NCBI GenBank assembly: GCA_002205965.3
Contig: NADL03000036.1
Location: 310,001 to 374,000, forward strand
DNA from: Kappaphycus alvarezii
Lineage: Eukaryota > Rhodophyta > Florideophyceae > Gigartinales > Solieriaceae
Length of the DNA: 64,000 nucleotides
Reading direction: 5' to 3'
A program made the translations under genes and the position numbers. This document shows positions 39,046 to 48,585 of the stretch, piece by piece. The notes under the pieces were generated by a model. The model did no database searches and was not told the origin of the DNA. It saw only the letters and a list, made by a program, of their open reading frames with translations. Numbering within the stretch: position 1 is the stretch's first letter; each line of letters opens with the position of its first letter.

Positions 39046-39664
39046 ATGCTCCGCCACCTAACCCCCCGTCTGAAAGCCGCCCTCCCCCCCCCTCCCCACC
39101 GCACCGTCGACCACCCTCCGTCGCCACCTTCGCCCACCAAACCCCCGCCACAACTCCACCCCCTCCGACTCTCCTCCCCCAAAACCACCCCGACCCCGAC
39201 ACCTCCCCAGTCAACCTGGTTTTCATTTTCACGCGACGGCTCCCAACAGCACATTCAAGCCCCCTCCGGCAAATCCCTTCTCGAAATCGCACACGCCAAT
39301 GATATAGAACTGGAAGGCGCTTGTGAGGGATCTCTCGCCTGCTCCACTTGTCATGTGTATTTGGATCAAACCTCGTTTGACAAGTTGGACGAGCCGTGCG
39401 ATTTTGAAAATGATTGTTGGACCTTGCGTTTGGGCTTTCTGAATTGTACGTTGCCGTTTGTTAGTTGTGTTGGCTTGGTGGTGGTGCGTGTGCTAACCGT
39501 TTTGTTGTGGTGTATGTGTGTTGCGCGGTTGGTTGTTTGGTGGTGGGTAGGTCGCGCCTGGGATGTCAAATAAAGGCGACAAAGGAGTTGGACGGGATGC
39601 AAGTTACTTTACCACCGGCCACGCGCAATATGCAGTGGATGGTTTTGTCCCCAAGCCACATTGA
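39046..39664 (+). CDS. Mitochondrial adrenodoxin-type [2Fe-2S] ferredoxin
   Basis: Ferredoxins of this family (yeast Yah1, human FDX1/FDX2) carry electrons from ferredoxin reductase for Fe-S cluster and heme A synthesis in the mitochondrial matrix. The chosen ATG opens an Arg- and Pro-rich presequence (MLRHLTPRLKAALPPPPHRT) fitting mitochondrial import. The open frame continues upstream to 38812, but that part is not family-like. The core has the ligands in GACEGSLACSTCHVYL (C-x5-C-x2-C) and the last cysteine in SRLGCQI after the intron. The conserved end reads YAVDGFVPKPH then stop. One intron (39446-39550) is needed. Two single-base frame changes interrupt the frame near 39414 (before the MLDLAFGLSE block) and near 39629 (before the YAVDGF block). 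Both look like missing bases. The family assignment is firm; which paralogue (Yah1/FDX2-like) is likely but not certain. Confidence 0.92.
39446..39550 (+). other. Spliceosomal intron of the ferredoxin gene
   Basis: It runs from GTACGT to TAG and is 105 bases long, with a classic branch-site sequence GCTAAC at 39492-39497, about 55 bases from the acceptor. Joining the flanks gives GAA TTG TCG CGC CTG GGA TGT, the conserved E-x-SRLGC block, exactly in frame. The interior is G/T-rich. Confidence 0.9.
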
Positions 39665-39991
39665 CATTGATTTACGAGTAAATCCACACCGTCTACTCAA
39701 GCTATTTTTTCACCCCGGGACCCACCGGGACCCGGGTACCATCCTTTTCCTCTACTCCCCACACTCTGCCATCAAGTGCACCCAAACCAGATATTCCATC
39801 ACCAATGGAAAACCACGCGTCCCTTCATTCCCTCTCCGCCTGCTCATTTAAAGCCGTCAAGCACTCTGCACAAACCTCTGCGGATTCCGCTGCGTTTTCA
39901 AAAGCGATATACACTGCCTCATAACCTCCATCTGCGACACCTCGCCCTCCGCGCCGGCTTTCGACTCCACCATCCTTCCTTCCGATTCCTC
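39665..39991. other. Convergent intergenic spacer
   Basis: It lies between the 3' ends of the ferredoxin gene (+) and an unknown gene (-). It contains a small GC-rich repeat CCGGGACCCACCGGGACCCGGG around 39716-39738, which can form a stem, and AATAAA-poor sequence. No gene is seen. Confidence 0.5.
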
Positions 39992-41356
39992 CTACCTCCT
40001 TGACTGTCCCGTCGCCCCATTCTCTTTGTACGCCCGAAAATTTCCTGATTTCTCTTCAACGCCGTCTTTGCCGCCGTCCTTGTAGGCCGTCCACGCGCCA
40101 AAGTCGCGGGCATTTTGCACCTCCCATTATCAATCTCCCGTTTGTCTCGCGCGCGTGTCACCTTTCTCGCAGTTTGCAACGCCTCATTCATCCTGTCTTG
40201 CTGCGACTTTGTTCTCGACGTATGATGATGCTCGTACCACACGATCCAGATCTTCAAACGACCGTGTGGCACGACCTGCCACCATTTTTAAGAGCCATTC
40301 ACGTGAGTCGGCATTGCATTCGTTGATGTATTGCACGAGGGGGGTATCGCACGCTTCCTTGGACAATTGAAGCGTGTCACTGCATGTGCATTCTGCACGG
40401 CTTCGATCTCTACGGCGAGGCGACGCGTGATTTCGTCGCGCTTGACTTTCACCCTGCGGTCCAGTTTCTTGAGCTCCTGCGTGACTTGCGTTTGTAAAGC
40501 GGCTTTGTTGTCCTGGATGAGTCTTTGACGCTTCGCCTTGGTCCGTTTGTGTCGCGTGGATCTACAGCGGTGACTTGGTCGGTTTCGTGGGATGCCTCAC
40601 TTGATGACACGTCGCAGTCCTTACCGTCAGCGTTTTATGTTCACCGTACCCAGTTGGAGTTCCGTTTGGTCCGTCTGGTCCGAGCAACGTTTGGTTCTTT
40701 TCGGGCTGGTTGGTGCAACTCGATTGTACTTTGTCCTGTACGATGTTGCACAGCTTGATCGACCTGTTTCGGTAGGGCTCGCGCCCGGCATCTCCGTTTG
40801 CCGTTTGGGCTCGACGAATTTGCTGCAGCTGCGTGTTTCAGCTTTGGATCCTCCTGGCGTTGAATTGCACGGCTGTGGTTGTCATCCTCCTTGTCGGATG
40901 AGAAGACTGCACAGGTTTGGTGATCGGTTGGGGGTTTCCTGGCAACGAGTTGTTGTGGTGGTGGACTGTTGTCGGAATCGGCAGCGTCATGGTCAGGCGG
41001 ATGAGGGTTGCCAAGTGAAACTGCGTGAGCAAGGTGAGGCGAATGGTGCGACTTGGGGACGTCAGTAGGTTGATTGTTGAGCAAAGTGTCACGATGGATG
41101 TAAAGCAAGAGAGTGGTACGTGCTCTGTCAACATCCCAATTTGCTTTACTTTTCGACTCAAACCTGAGTGACTTGATGGTACGGCCATCTGGAAATTGTA
41201 TGGCATGGTCCTCAACCCACCAAGCGGGACGGCTGTTCGGGGCCCATGAAGCTCGTTTGGTGCCCTGGGTGTTTCGCACGGCGGCCTGAAGGCGTTTGAC
41301 AATCTCTGTTTAGTGAGAGTGGACAAATCGTGAATGAGGTCACGGTCTAAAATCAT
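39992..41356 (-). CDS. Unknown basic protein with coiled-coil C-terminal half
   Basis: I do not recognise the family. The probable start is MILDRDLIHDLSTLTKQRLS. Next is a compact, possibly folded N-terminal part with RPAWWVEDHAIQFPDGRTIK (about 41190-41240) that looks conserved. The middle is a Ser/Pro/Lys-rich disordered stretch. A charged helical region (RLIQDNKAALQTQVTQELKK and following, about 40380-40510) suggests a coiled coil. After it comes a segment SREWLLKMVAGRATRSFEDL (about 40240-40310), and the end is YKENGATGQSRR then stop. The reading frame changes about five times by single bases, as in neighbouring genes, so exact residues at the joins are unknown. The tryptophan-rich N-terminal block plus basic linker would suit a nuclear protein, but that is only a guess. 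Confidence 0.5.
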
Positions 41357-41644
41357 GGGTGTGGATGCGTATTGTGGGCAAGGGTAGAAAGCAGGGGATG
41401 CGGTAGGTGGTGACTGTTGTAGGCCCGAGGTTGATGGTGGTGCATGAACAGATTGCGTGCAGATAGCGCACGACAGTCGGGGCGCGATGACGGGTTGGAG
41501 CTGTAGAATAGCGGCTTGTTTGTTTGGCAAGCACATGGAGAGGGTGGAACACGATGGTTGGCCGAATAGGCTTGGCGGGAACGTTGGCGGGCACTTTTAA
41601 AAATTCAAACGTTGATGTAGCCGTCGTTTGCAACTCTCCCCAAA

Positions 41645-43496
41645 GTACAGTACTGTAAACATCAGAGCAGGGCAGCAGGTTACTGTACTTTGGGTTCAGC
41701 ACCGTACAGTTGGCCAAGTTTTAAAAACGAATACTGTAATGCAGGTAGATGTGTACAGTACAGTAAAATGAAGACAGTCATGGACAGTACAGTACAGTAA
41801 GTACTGTACAATGACAGATGTACAGTAAAGCTGTACTGTAAGGGTGAATGAGCTGGTGTCGGCTAATACGTGTAGCCGTAGAGAATCCGTACTGTACAGC
41901 ACAGTACGGTATGTCTGAGATTGTCATGCTGTGGGAGCTTAGTTTTCTCCAAAAAAATGGGTCCATTGGAGGAGGGACTCTTGACTATTGCATGGGTACC
42001 GTAGAGCGAGGCGATGAGGAGAGCCGCGTGATATGGTAGTAAAGTGCATGCATGGAAAAGCTCAAAAAGCAAATGGCAGTCATGCAGAAACAGTACAGCG
42101 GTGTGGACAAATCCCATGAGCAAGTGAGTTGGGAGGAGAATGAGTGGTTGATGCACGGGGCAATTGGGGCTTGTTCTATCGGGTTGGACGAGGAATCATG
42201 ACGCACGGAAAGGTGGCACTGTAGGGTGCAGAGATGAGGTTGTTGTGTTGAAAGGGGCGAAAATTGTGGGAGCGGTGACAGTGTAGTTGAAGAGACGTTG
42301 AGTTGAAATGTACCGTAGTGTTGCTGTACGGTGAGCAAGTTGCAGAGGTGGATGCCTACATAGACGAGGATGTTGCCCATATCGGAGAAGCAATGAGTGT
42401 CAAGTGCCGAGATGGATGCAACATGCGTGAACAATATTCAGAAAATATTTCAACATCGGCAGGGCAACGGAAACAGGATAATTTCACCATATCGGGTTAT
42501 TTTACAGTACAGTGTAGATGTGTACACTAGTTGTCGTACAAAGGTTAGAGCGGCAAATGTTCTATGCAGTACAGTACTGTACTGTACGGTAACAGTATCA
42601 GGTGGTGTGTTTTGAAAAAGACACCCGTGATCTCCGGATGTAGCACTGCGGGCGGGTCATAAACAGGCATTTATTTGTATATACGGTACCACCTTGTACT
42701 CAACCTGTTGTGGCAGTGCGTCATGTCCAATGATCCAATGATCCAATGGTGCACCTGATTCCCAGTTGCCGGCGTGCATGTTTGCAATGGCCGATTGTGC
42801 AACAGCGTCTCCTTTGTTGTTACAAATATATGACCCAACTACGGTACAACATTGTATGAAATGGTATCCGTCATGGAATGAGGAGGGATGGGATTATTAC
42901 AGGAGGGGATTGCATTGTAGAGGTTGGGCGGTCAATTGGGGGTTGAAAATGCCGATACTCGGGTTGGAAAACGTCATGCCCATCTCAACAGGAACAAGCG
43001 ACAGTGCTGCGCGTTTGTTGGGAACAGTTTGTTGTACCGTCGGTGGTGGTTTTCTCCATGGCAGCGCGAGCCAGGGATTCGAGGCTGTTGCGGATGGTGG
43101 TGGCGTATGTTGTGCTGGGCGGGGATTTTACAGAGTTGCTGTGCAGTACAGTATACTGTACAGGAGAATCTTTTACTCTTTTTACTTATCTGTGTACTTA
43201 CCATACAGTATTGTAGCTTGAGGTGGACGAGTTGTCAAGATGTGGATAAAAGGCGTTTGGATGAGGGGGACGACTTGTCTGAGGGTGTTAGGGGGGGGGT
43301 AGCCCTTGATTAGCCTTTGGGGGTCAAATAGGATGGATGGGCAAGGCAACATGTCACCATGAACAACATAACGGCTCATCCAGCTACAGTACAGTACTGT
43401 ACAGTACAGTACAGTACATTGTAGTGTAGTAGAGCTCGAGAGTCACTGGCCTTACGTCAGGTCAGGGCCCACTTTCTCTTGATTCTGTACTGTACA
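41645..43496. repeat. Cluster of GTACAGTAC / GTACTGTAC pentamer repeats
   Basis: Runs of the 5-base unit ACAGT, often switching strand at a GTACAGTACTGTAC palindrome, occur at about 41645-41656, 41754-41764, 41785-41811, 41889-41907, 42500-42510, 42567-42589, 43143-43161, 43385-43418 and 43486-43496. The longest, at 43385-43418, has about six units with one strand switch. Further isolated copies are at 16, 2165, 17570, 17780, 43645, 54396 and 58996. Almost all fall outside genes. Confidence 0.9.
42657..42880 (-). CDS. Possible 3' end of an unknown minus-strand gene
   Basis: One minus-strand frame ending at 42657 reads like real protein for about 70 codons, with blocks such as YHFIQCCTVVGSYICNNKG and NMHAGNWESGAPLDHWIIGH. 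It lacks the low-complexity look of surrounding frames. Upstream, minus-strand frames up to about 43130 are also coding-like in pieces but shift frame. I recognise no family. If real, the gene would lie within the motif-rich intergenic region. It may be chance. Confidence 0.22.
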
Positions 43497-43936
43497 TCCA
43501 ATGTCTGAAGACCGCAGCATCAACCGATTTCAAATCATGAAAACAAAGCTTACACAATCTTACACAACATAAATGTTGAATATCAATTAAAAATGGCATT
43601 TGAATTTTGCCAAGCCGAGAGTCACGAGTGCATGCCACCTACGTACAGTACAGGAGTAGGTCGTAGCTTGGTGACTTGCGCGCAAAGAAAAACAATTTAA
43701 ACATTTGAAAACGACCATTGGCGCCTCCCTTTTGTCCAGTCACCACTACGTGCTCGACCCTTTTGCTGCTGCCACCGCCATCAACTACCCCCTGCCCCCT
43801 CTGCCAGCACGCTTCGGTCCTCTGCTGAGATAATCCTCCCTACATATTTCCGTCCCCTCCTTTCCCTTTCAACAACACACACACCACACTTGCAATCCGT
43901 TCCCTCTCCATTCCTTCCTTTCTCTATCCATAAAAC

Positions 43937-45785
43937 ATGGCACAGCTCGCAGAGCGTGCCAAACCAGCACTCCCCAACGATGGGCGGATGAGATCGCTCA
44001 TGCAACCCCTTCCATTCGTCAACCCCATCCTCAAACTCTGGGTGGCCGTGTATTCGACTCCCAGCTCGACGGCTTTCTCGACCGATTCCAGCAAGAAATC
44101 GTCGCCGCTCGTGCCCTCAAGGATGCCTTGGATCGTATCCCCCCGAATCATGATCAACACAACCTCAAGAAACAGGAATTCAAACAAAAGTGGATCGCAT
44201 TCGTCAGCTCTTTTCCACAGAGGGTGAAGATTTTGTCACCAGCTTGGAAAAGAGAAACCCAAAGTTGACCATGGCTTCATGTGGCGAAAACACCATCGAG
44301 CTTGCCCGAGGTATTGAACGATTGGAAACTGCAGTCAAGGAGGAGGAGACAAAGAGGGCAAAGAAGGATCCATTTGTAGAAAACGTCACTCCAGAGGGGG
44401 GGCAGTCCCCGCCAACAACGGGCCCGCCGCAATCGGCCAGACCCTAGGCAACCTAAATTCCCGATGAGACCTTGCAGTTGATGCAGAGCGACATTCAGGC
44501 TCTCAAACTCGAGTTGATGAGGCTCCAACGCTCCAAGGAGACAGCCAAGCCCTTTCAACCCGCCCCGCTCTCCCTACCCTCCTCCAAACCCCCGTTGCCC
44601 GTCGATACACCCGTATATTCTGTCGAAACCTTAACCAGGGACACCGAAGATACCAAGGCCCTCCCACCCAGCCTGCTAGCCAACAACGTCAGTGTCGTTC
44701 GAGTCACCGGCCGCGCAAACGTTATACCGCCCACCTACGTCAGCCATCTCGAGCAAATGAAGACCCGTCTCGAGGCCCTCGAGAAGAAACCCCTAAGCAG
44801 GCGAGCAAAATCCGCAGCACGTCTCGGCAGAACTCAGACCATGGGCTCCATGTACGAACCACCTATCGACGAAAACCACAACCCCAACGTCACGGCCATG
44901 ATCACCCCACCCCGAGGTTCCCGACGCATGAACCATCGCTCCATCAGCACACAATCACCCGTCAACTATTGCCGCAACTCGCCGCCATCGCCCGAGAAAT
45001 TCGTGCAGATTGCCTCTCCTGGTTCGTCGCCATCGCCTGGACGAAAGCCGTTGAGACGAACAGACACGCATGGTGGTGCGTCACCGGCGAGATTGTTCTT
45101 TGATGCGCCGGAGGATCTGTTGAGTCGGCCGCAGTCGCATGCAGCGGCAAAGGATATTCAACGTTACTCGCTTAAAGTGGCGAGACGTTTCGGACCGATG
45201 GAAGCCGTGACGACGCATTCGCCAGAACCGAGATCCAAGTCGCTGGCTACTGTGTCACCGGCGAGGAGGCCTGTTGGGCATGCTGAGGGTGGACCGGTTG
45301 GACATACGTTGAGTGATGTGGGGAATGGCGGGGTGAATATGTCACCGTCGACGATTGAGACTAGTGGAAGTGGGGGTAGGGTGGTGGAGGAGATTGAGGG
45401 GGATATGTGGGTGAGGAAGGGAGTGGTGTGGAAGAGATGGCGGAGGAGATATGCGACGATTGTGTCGCATCAGTTTTTCGGAAAGGTAATGTGCTTGTTC
45501 AACTATGATTCAAGTGGCGGGCGAATTAGTACTCGTTCGCAAATCGTGGTTTTGCAAGGTTCGCTGTGTCGCGCTTTGAGGGACAAGGTGGATATTGGTG
45601 GGAAGCAACGGTTTGTTTTTGTGCTGAGGACTTTGTCCAAGGAGTATTATTTCGCTGCCGAGACGGATGAAATGAGGAGAAATTGGATCCGGGAGTTGAG
45701 AGATGCGGCGAGAACGGATAGTAGTAAGGTGCCTAATGCTGTCAAGGGGGGACGGTCGATGGCATTCCGTAACCGGTTCACGTAA
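43937..45785 (+). CDS. Coiled-coil protein with C-terminal PH domain
   Basis: The start MAQLAERAKPALPNDG follows a long pyrimidine-rich leader. A helical N-terminal domain (blocks such as LDGFLDRFQQEIVAARAL and KWIAFVSSFPQR, about 44060-44220) may be a BAR- or helical-bundle-like part. A coiled coil follows (IELARGIERLETAVKEEETK, then LQLMQSDIQALKLELMRLQR at about 44470-44540). A Ser/Pro/Arg-rich linker runs to about 45390. A PH domain ends the protein (about 45405-45720), with VRKGVVWKRWRRRYATIV at its start, RFVFVLRTLSKEYYFAAET, and the invariant-type tryptophan in RRNWIRELRDA. PH domains bind phosphoinositides or proteins at membranes, so a peripheral membrane adaptor is likely. About four single-base frame changes lie before 44470; from there 438 codons are open. 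The exact family is not recognised. Confidence 0.75.
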
Positions 45786-46600
45786 TATGCGTCACGGTTG
45801 GTCGGAGAGGAGGTGGGAAGGAATGATGGGATGGATTTATCAATCTATAAGCAGTAGTGTCATGGGTCCACCGGGCGGACTTTTGTGTTTGTTGGGATGT
45901 TAGTGGGCCCGGAAGCATTTGCGGTACGAATCGAGTGTGACGATAAGGTCACGGTTTTGAGATGGTGGAGACTTGACGGTTTGTTTACAGCTTGTGAATG
46001 TTGACACTTGAAATGACTGGCGTGTAGTAGAATACAAGAGGGAGACATGTTTGCGCGGCTTTGTGCGACGCGAATGCATGCGAAGTCTTTTTTTTTTGGA
46101 ACGTCTAGTGGTTGGAGAGTGGAGAGGGTGTGTGGGTTGGATGGGTAGAGATTTGGAAAGGTAAAGAACTAGACATGTCTTTCACTTGTTGATGGCACCT
46201 GTTGGATTGGACATGGCCAGACCTTTTCAAGACCAGTCGTACCGACGAGCAAGGAACGGCATGTGTGGCGTGTGCGCGCTGCACTGCTGCACTGCACATG
46301 CGCGGGGCAAACCAGCGGGTGAAAGCAAGCGAGAGCTTGGGCGCAAGGACCAGGACCTGACCAAAGTCTAAAGCCCTTGCGCACATCTGTGCGGTAATCT
46401 GCGCCAATACGCAACGCGCCAAAGAAACGGTGCGTGGATAAGATTGGGTCGAGGCGGTGCCACCTGCCCAGCGGGTGCATTATTGCTGGCCACCGTCGCC
46501 AGTATCCGCAGCTCAACTCCAAAACACCATTCCTCATTACCTAATTGGCTGTTACACCCACTTGTCCGGTATTCATAGGCCACATATAAACTTCCCCGCC
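45786..46600. other. Intergenic spacer between two plus-strand genes
   Basis: No gene is recognisable on either strand. A T-run near 46087-46097 may lie beyond the 3' end of the PH gene. ATTGG (reverse CCAAT) at about 46543 is a possible element of the membralin promoter. Confidence 0.5.
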
Positions 46601-46609
46601 TATAAAAAA
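46601..46609 (+). promoter_or_regulatory. TATA-like box upstream of membralin
   Basis: TATAAAAAA lies about 330 bases before the proposed membralin start, with a second AT-rich element (ATATAAA) about 18 bases further up. Position and sequence suit a core promoter, but no transcript evidence is available. Confidence 0.35.
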
Positions 46610-46673
46610 CCCGCGTACAGCCCGCGAAGGTTTTGTTATTCCACATCGCGTTCAACCACGTCCACGCTCCCCG

Positions 46674-46727
46674 CCAACTTGTCCTTTGTCGTTCGGTAAA
46701 CCAACTTGTCCTTTGTCGTTCGGTAAA
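46674..46727. repeat. Exact 27-bp tandem duplication
   Basis: The unit CCAACTTGTCCTTTGTCGTT plus CGGTAAA occurs twice back to back (46674-46700 and 46701-46727) without a mismatch. It sits between the TATA-like box and the membralin start, probably in the 5' leader. Confidence 0.95.
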
Positions 46728-46940
46728 CCACGCCAACCCGCATCGCCTCGACAACACGCACAACTTACTACCCCCACCTTACCATCATCCACCATCCCGT
46801 ACAACCCCGCATACTCAACACCATTCTCCCAGACACCAAGCCATCCCCAACCCGCTTTATCCTTTGCTCGCACGTATTGATGAACCCCACGCCTGCACCA
46901 CCGCCCCTCGCTCATACCTCGCACACCCCGTTCAAGTTCC

Positions 46941-48098
46941 ATGTCGTCCTCCCCTCTCACCGTCACCTCAGTTACTGCGCATGAGTCACTCATGGCATCC
47001 ATGATGGCCCGTAGTACCCCACGTGTTTTATTCTTCTCCCGCATGTACGTCGTGGCGCCTCACTGCTTGAATTTCTAGCCGCCCTGTGCGCAATATCCAT
47101 GTTTTGTACCTTGTGCGTGCTTCATGTCCGCTTTGTGAGACGTCATGGCTGTGCTGCCGCGTTGGATAAGTGGGATTTGACGCACCGTGAGGAACGCCGG
47201 GGGGGGTTTTGCCGCCGGTTTTGGAGATTGCGGTCGTGTTTGAGGGGGACGTTATGGCCGCACGGTTTCGCTTTTCGAGGGAGAGAGGCTTGTTGTTGTT
47301 GAGTAATCGATCCTTGGCTGCTTTGAATGTTACTGTTGATGATGTCCGACTGGCTACACGCGATCCGTGCTTTGGGGATGGCGTGTCGCAGTGGGTTTTG
47401 GAGCGCGTTGTGGGCTATGAGACCGTTGCTATCAATGCATTTGCGAGGATGAAGGGCATTACTATGCCCTATGGTTATGTCTTGTCTATGCAATCAAGGC
47501 GCGTTTTGAATCTCATGCATGCCGATCCAGGGCTAGGACCAGGGGAAAGCATTTTGTGGTCAGGTTTACTTTGAAGCTCATGTGGAAGTGTGGAGCCGTG
47601 CTCACCGCCGCTTTTATAATGTGTACCACGGCCGCATTGGTGTCCTTTACACTCAAGGAGGTGCAGATGAGGATGATCAAATTGACCATGGATCTCCAGG
47701 TCATTATGCGCACGCAGATGGGCTACGGACGCGTCATTATCCGATACGCCATGGACGCCCTAGTCTTTATTCCCATCATCGCCGGTATGCTCTTCTTTCT
47801 GTTTGAGTTTTTCGATGATCAGGCCCTCGCTTTTTCTGTCCTCATGTTGACCTGGTTGTGCGAATTTGCAGCCAGCGGCAGTACCAGACATTGGATAAGC
47901 CGCTATTACCTGCCGCGTCTCTTCTTTTGCTACTTTGGTGCCTTCCACGTCTACTTTTTCTCCTTTCCACTTGGCTTTAGTTGGCTGGCATTGATCACAA
48001 GTGTCGTCTTTATGCTGCATGCTGCTCTCGCTGTATGGAATCATTGCGAGTTACCGCTTTTAAGACGGGAGCGAGAACGAGAGGCAGCCCACAGGTGA
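46941..48098 (+). CDS. Membralin (TMEM259 family) ER membrane protein
   Basis: Membralin is a multispanning ER membrane protein that in animals takes part in ER-associated degradation. The proposed start is MSSSPLTVTSVTAHESLMAS. A first membrane segment (LLEFLAALCAISMFCTLCVL, about 47070-47130) follows. The lumenal domain has the family's RERGLLLLSNRSLAALNVT, RDPCFGDGVSQWVLERVVGY and the MQSRRVLNLMHA region (about 47260-47530). The C-terminal membrane domain has SFTLKEVQMRMIKLTMDLQ, VFIPIIAGMLFFLFEFFDDQ and FHVYFFSFPLGFSWLALI (about 47640-48040), which matches animal membralin closely. Single-base frame changes fall near 47060, in the run of eight G at 47199-47206, and in a T run near 47552. 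All lie between conserved blocks, as expected for sequencing indels. Confidence 0.9.
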
Positions 48099-48585
48099 CC
48101 CCACCGCGCTCACTGACCCGCCCATCATTCATACAACCGTTCAACCCGTCAACGCCAACCCGACCGGGCACGCGCTCGCTACCTCTTGCAACCCCACTAC
48201 TGTGCCTATCTTTTCTACTTTTTCCACGCTTGACCCGTACGTAGCTAGGAGGGCACCAGAGTGTACACCACCGCTCAGTTTCAAGCAACGCCCGTATCCT
48301 AACTTAACTGCAACAGGATGTTAGCCGTAGGGGGAAAGCATTTTCGAACTGTTTACCCTGTCACCTGACGACCCTTGCAACAAACGCCAAGATGTACACA
48401 CCTTTCAATCGCTTCCAAGCTTTCTCTCTTTATTCTCTGGCATCTCGTGAAATTCAGCCATCCACTGATGTACGTAGTCAGTCTTAAAGGTCTATTTTGT
48501 TTACTGTAAATCGAGATCACGCGTTGACGCCATGTCCGAGTCTGAGACAAGTTTGTGCATAACTTGGAGTGCCCGTACCGTAGCG
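48099..48585. other. Convergent intergenic spacer
   Basis: It lies between the 3' ends of membralin (+) and CCT delta (-). A C-rich start passes into mixed sequence. No gene is seen. Confidence 0.6.

Larger units (their letters stand above)
41357..43936. other. Intergenic region with dense GTACAGTAC motifs
   Basis: No confident gene lies between the unknown minus-strand gene and the PH-domain gene, which point away from each other, so both promoters should be here. The stretch is studded with the ACAGT pentamer array described separately. The right end (about 43780-43930) is a pyrimidine-rich leader directly before the PH gene. A short coding-like frame at 42657-42880 (minus) is listed separately. 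Confidence 0.6.

Noticed and set aside
38892-39254. Gly/Trp-rich minus-strand frame opposite the ferredoxin leader
   Set aside because: It is the reverse of the C-rich presequence of a recognised gene.
42766-43221. 151-codon plus-strand frame
   Set aside because: Its 3' part runs through the GTACAGTAC repeats and no part resembles a protein family.
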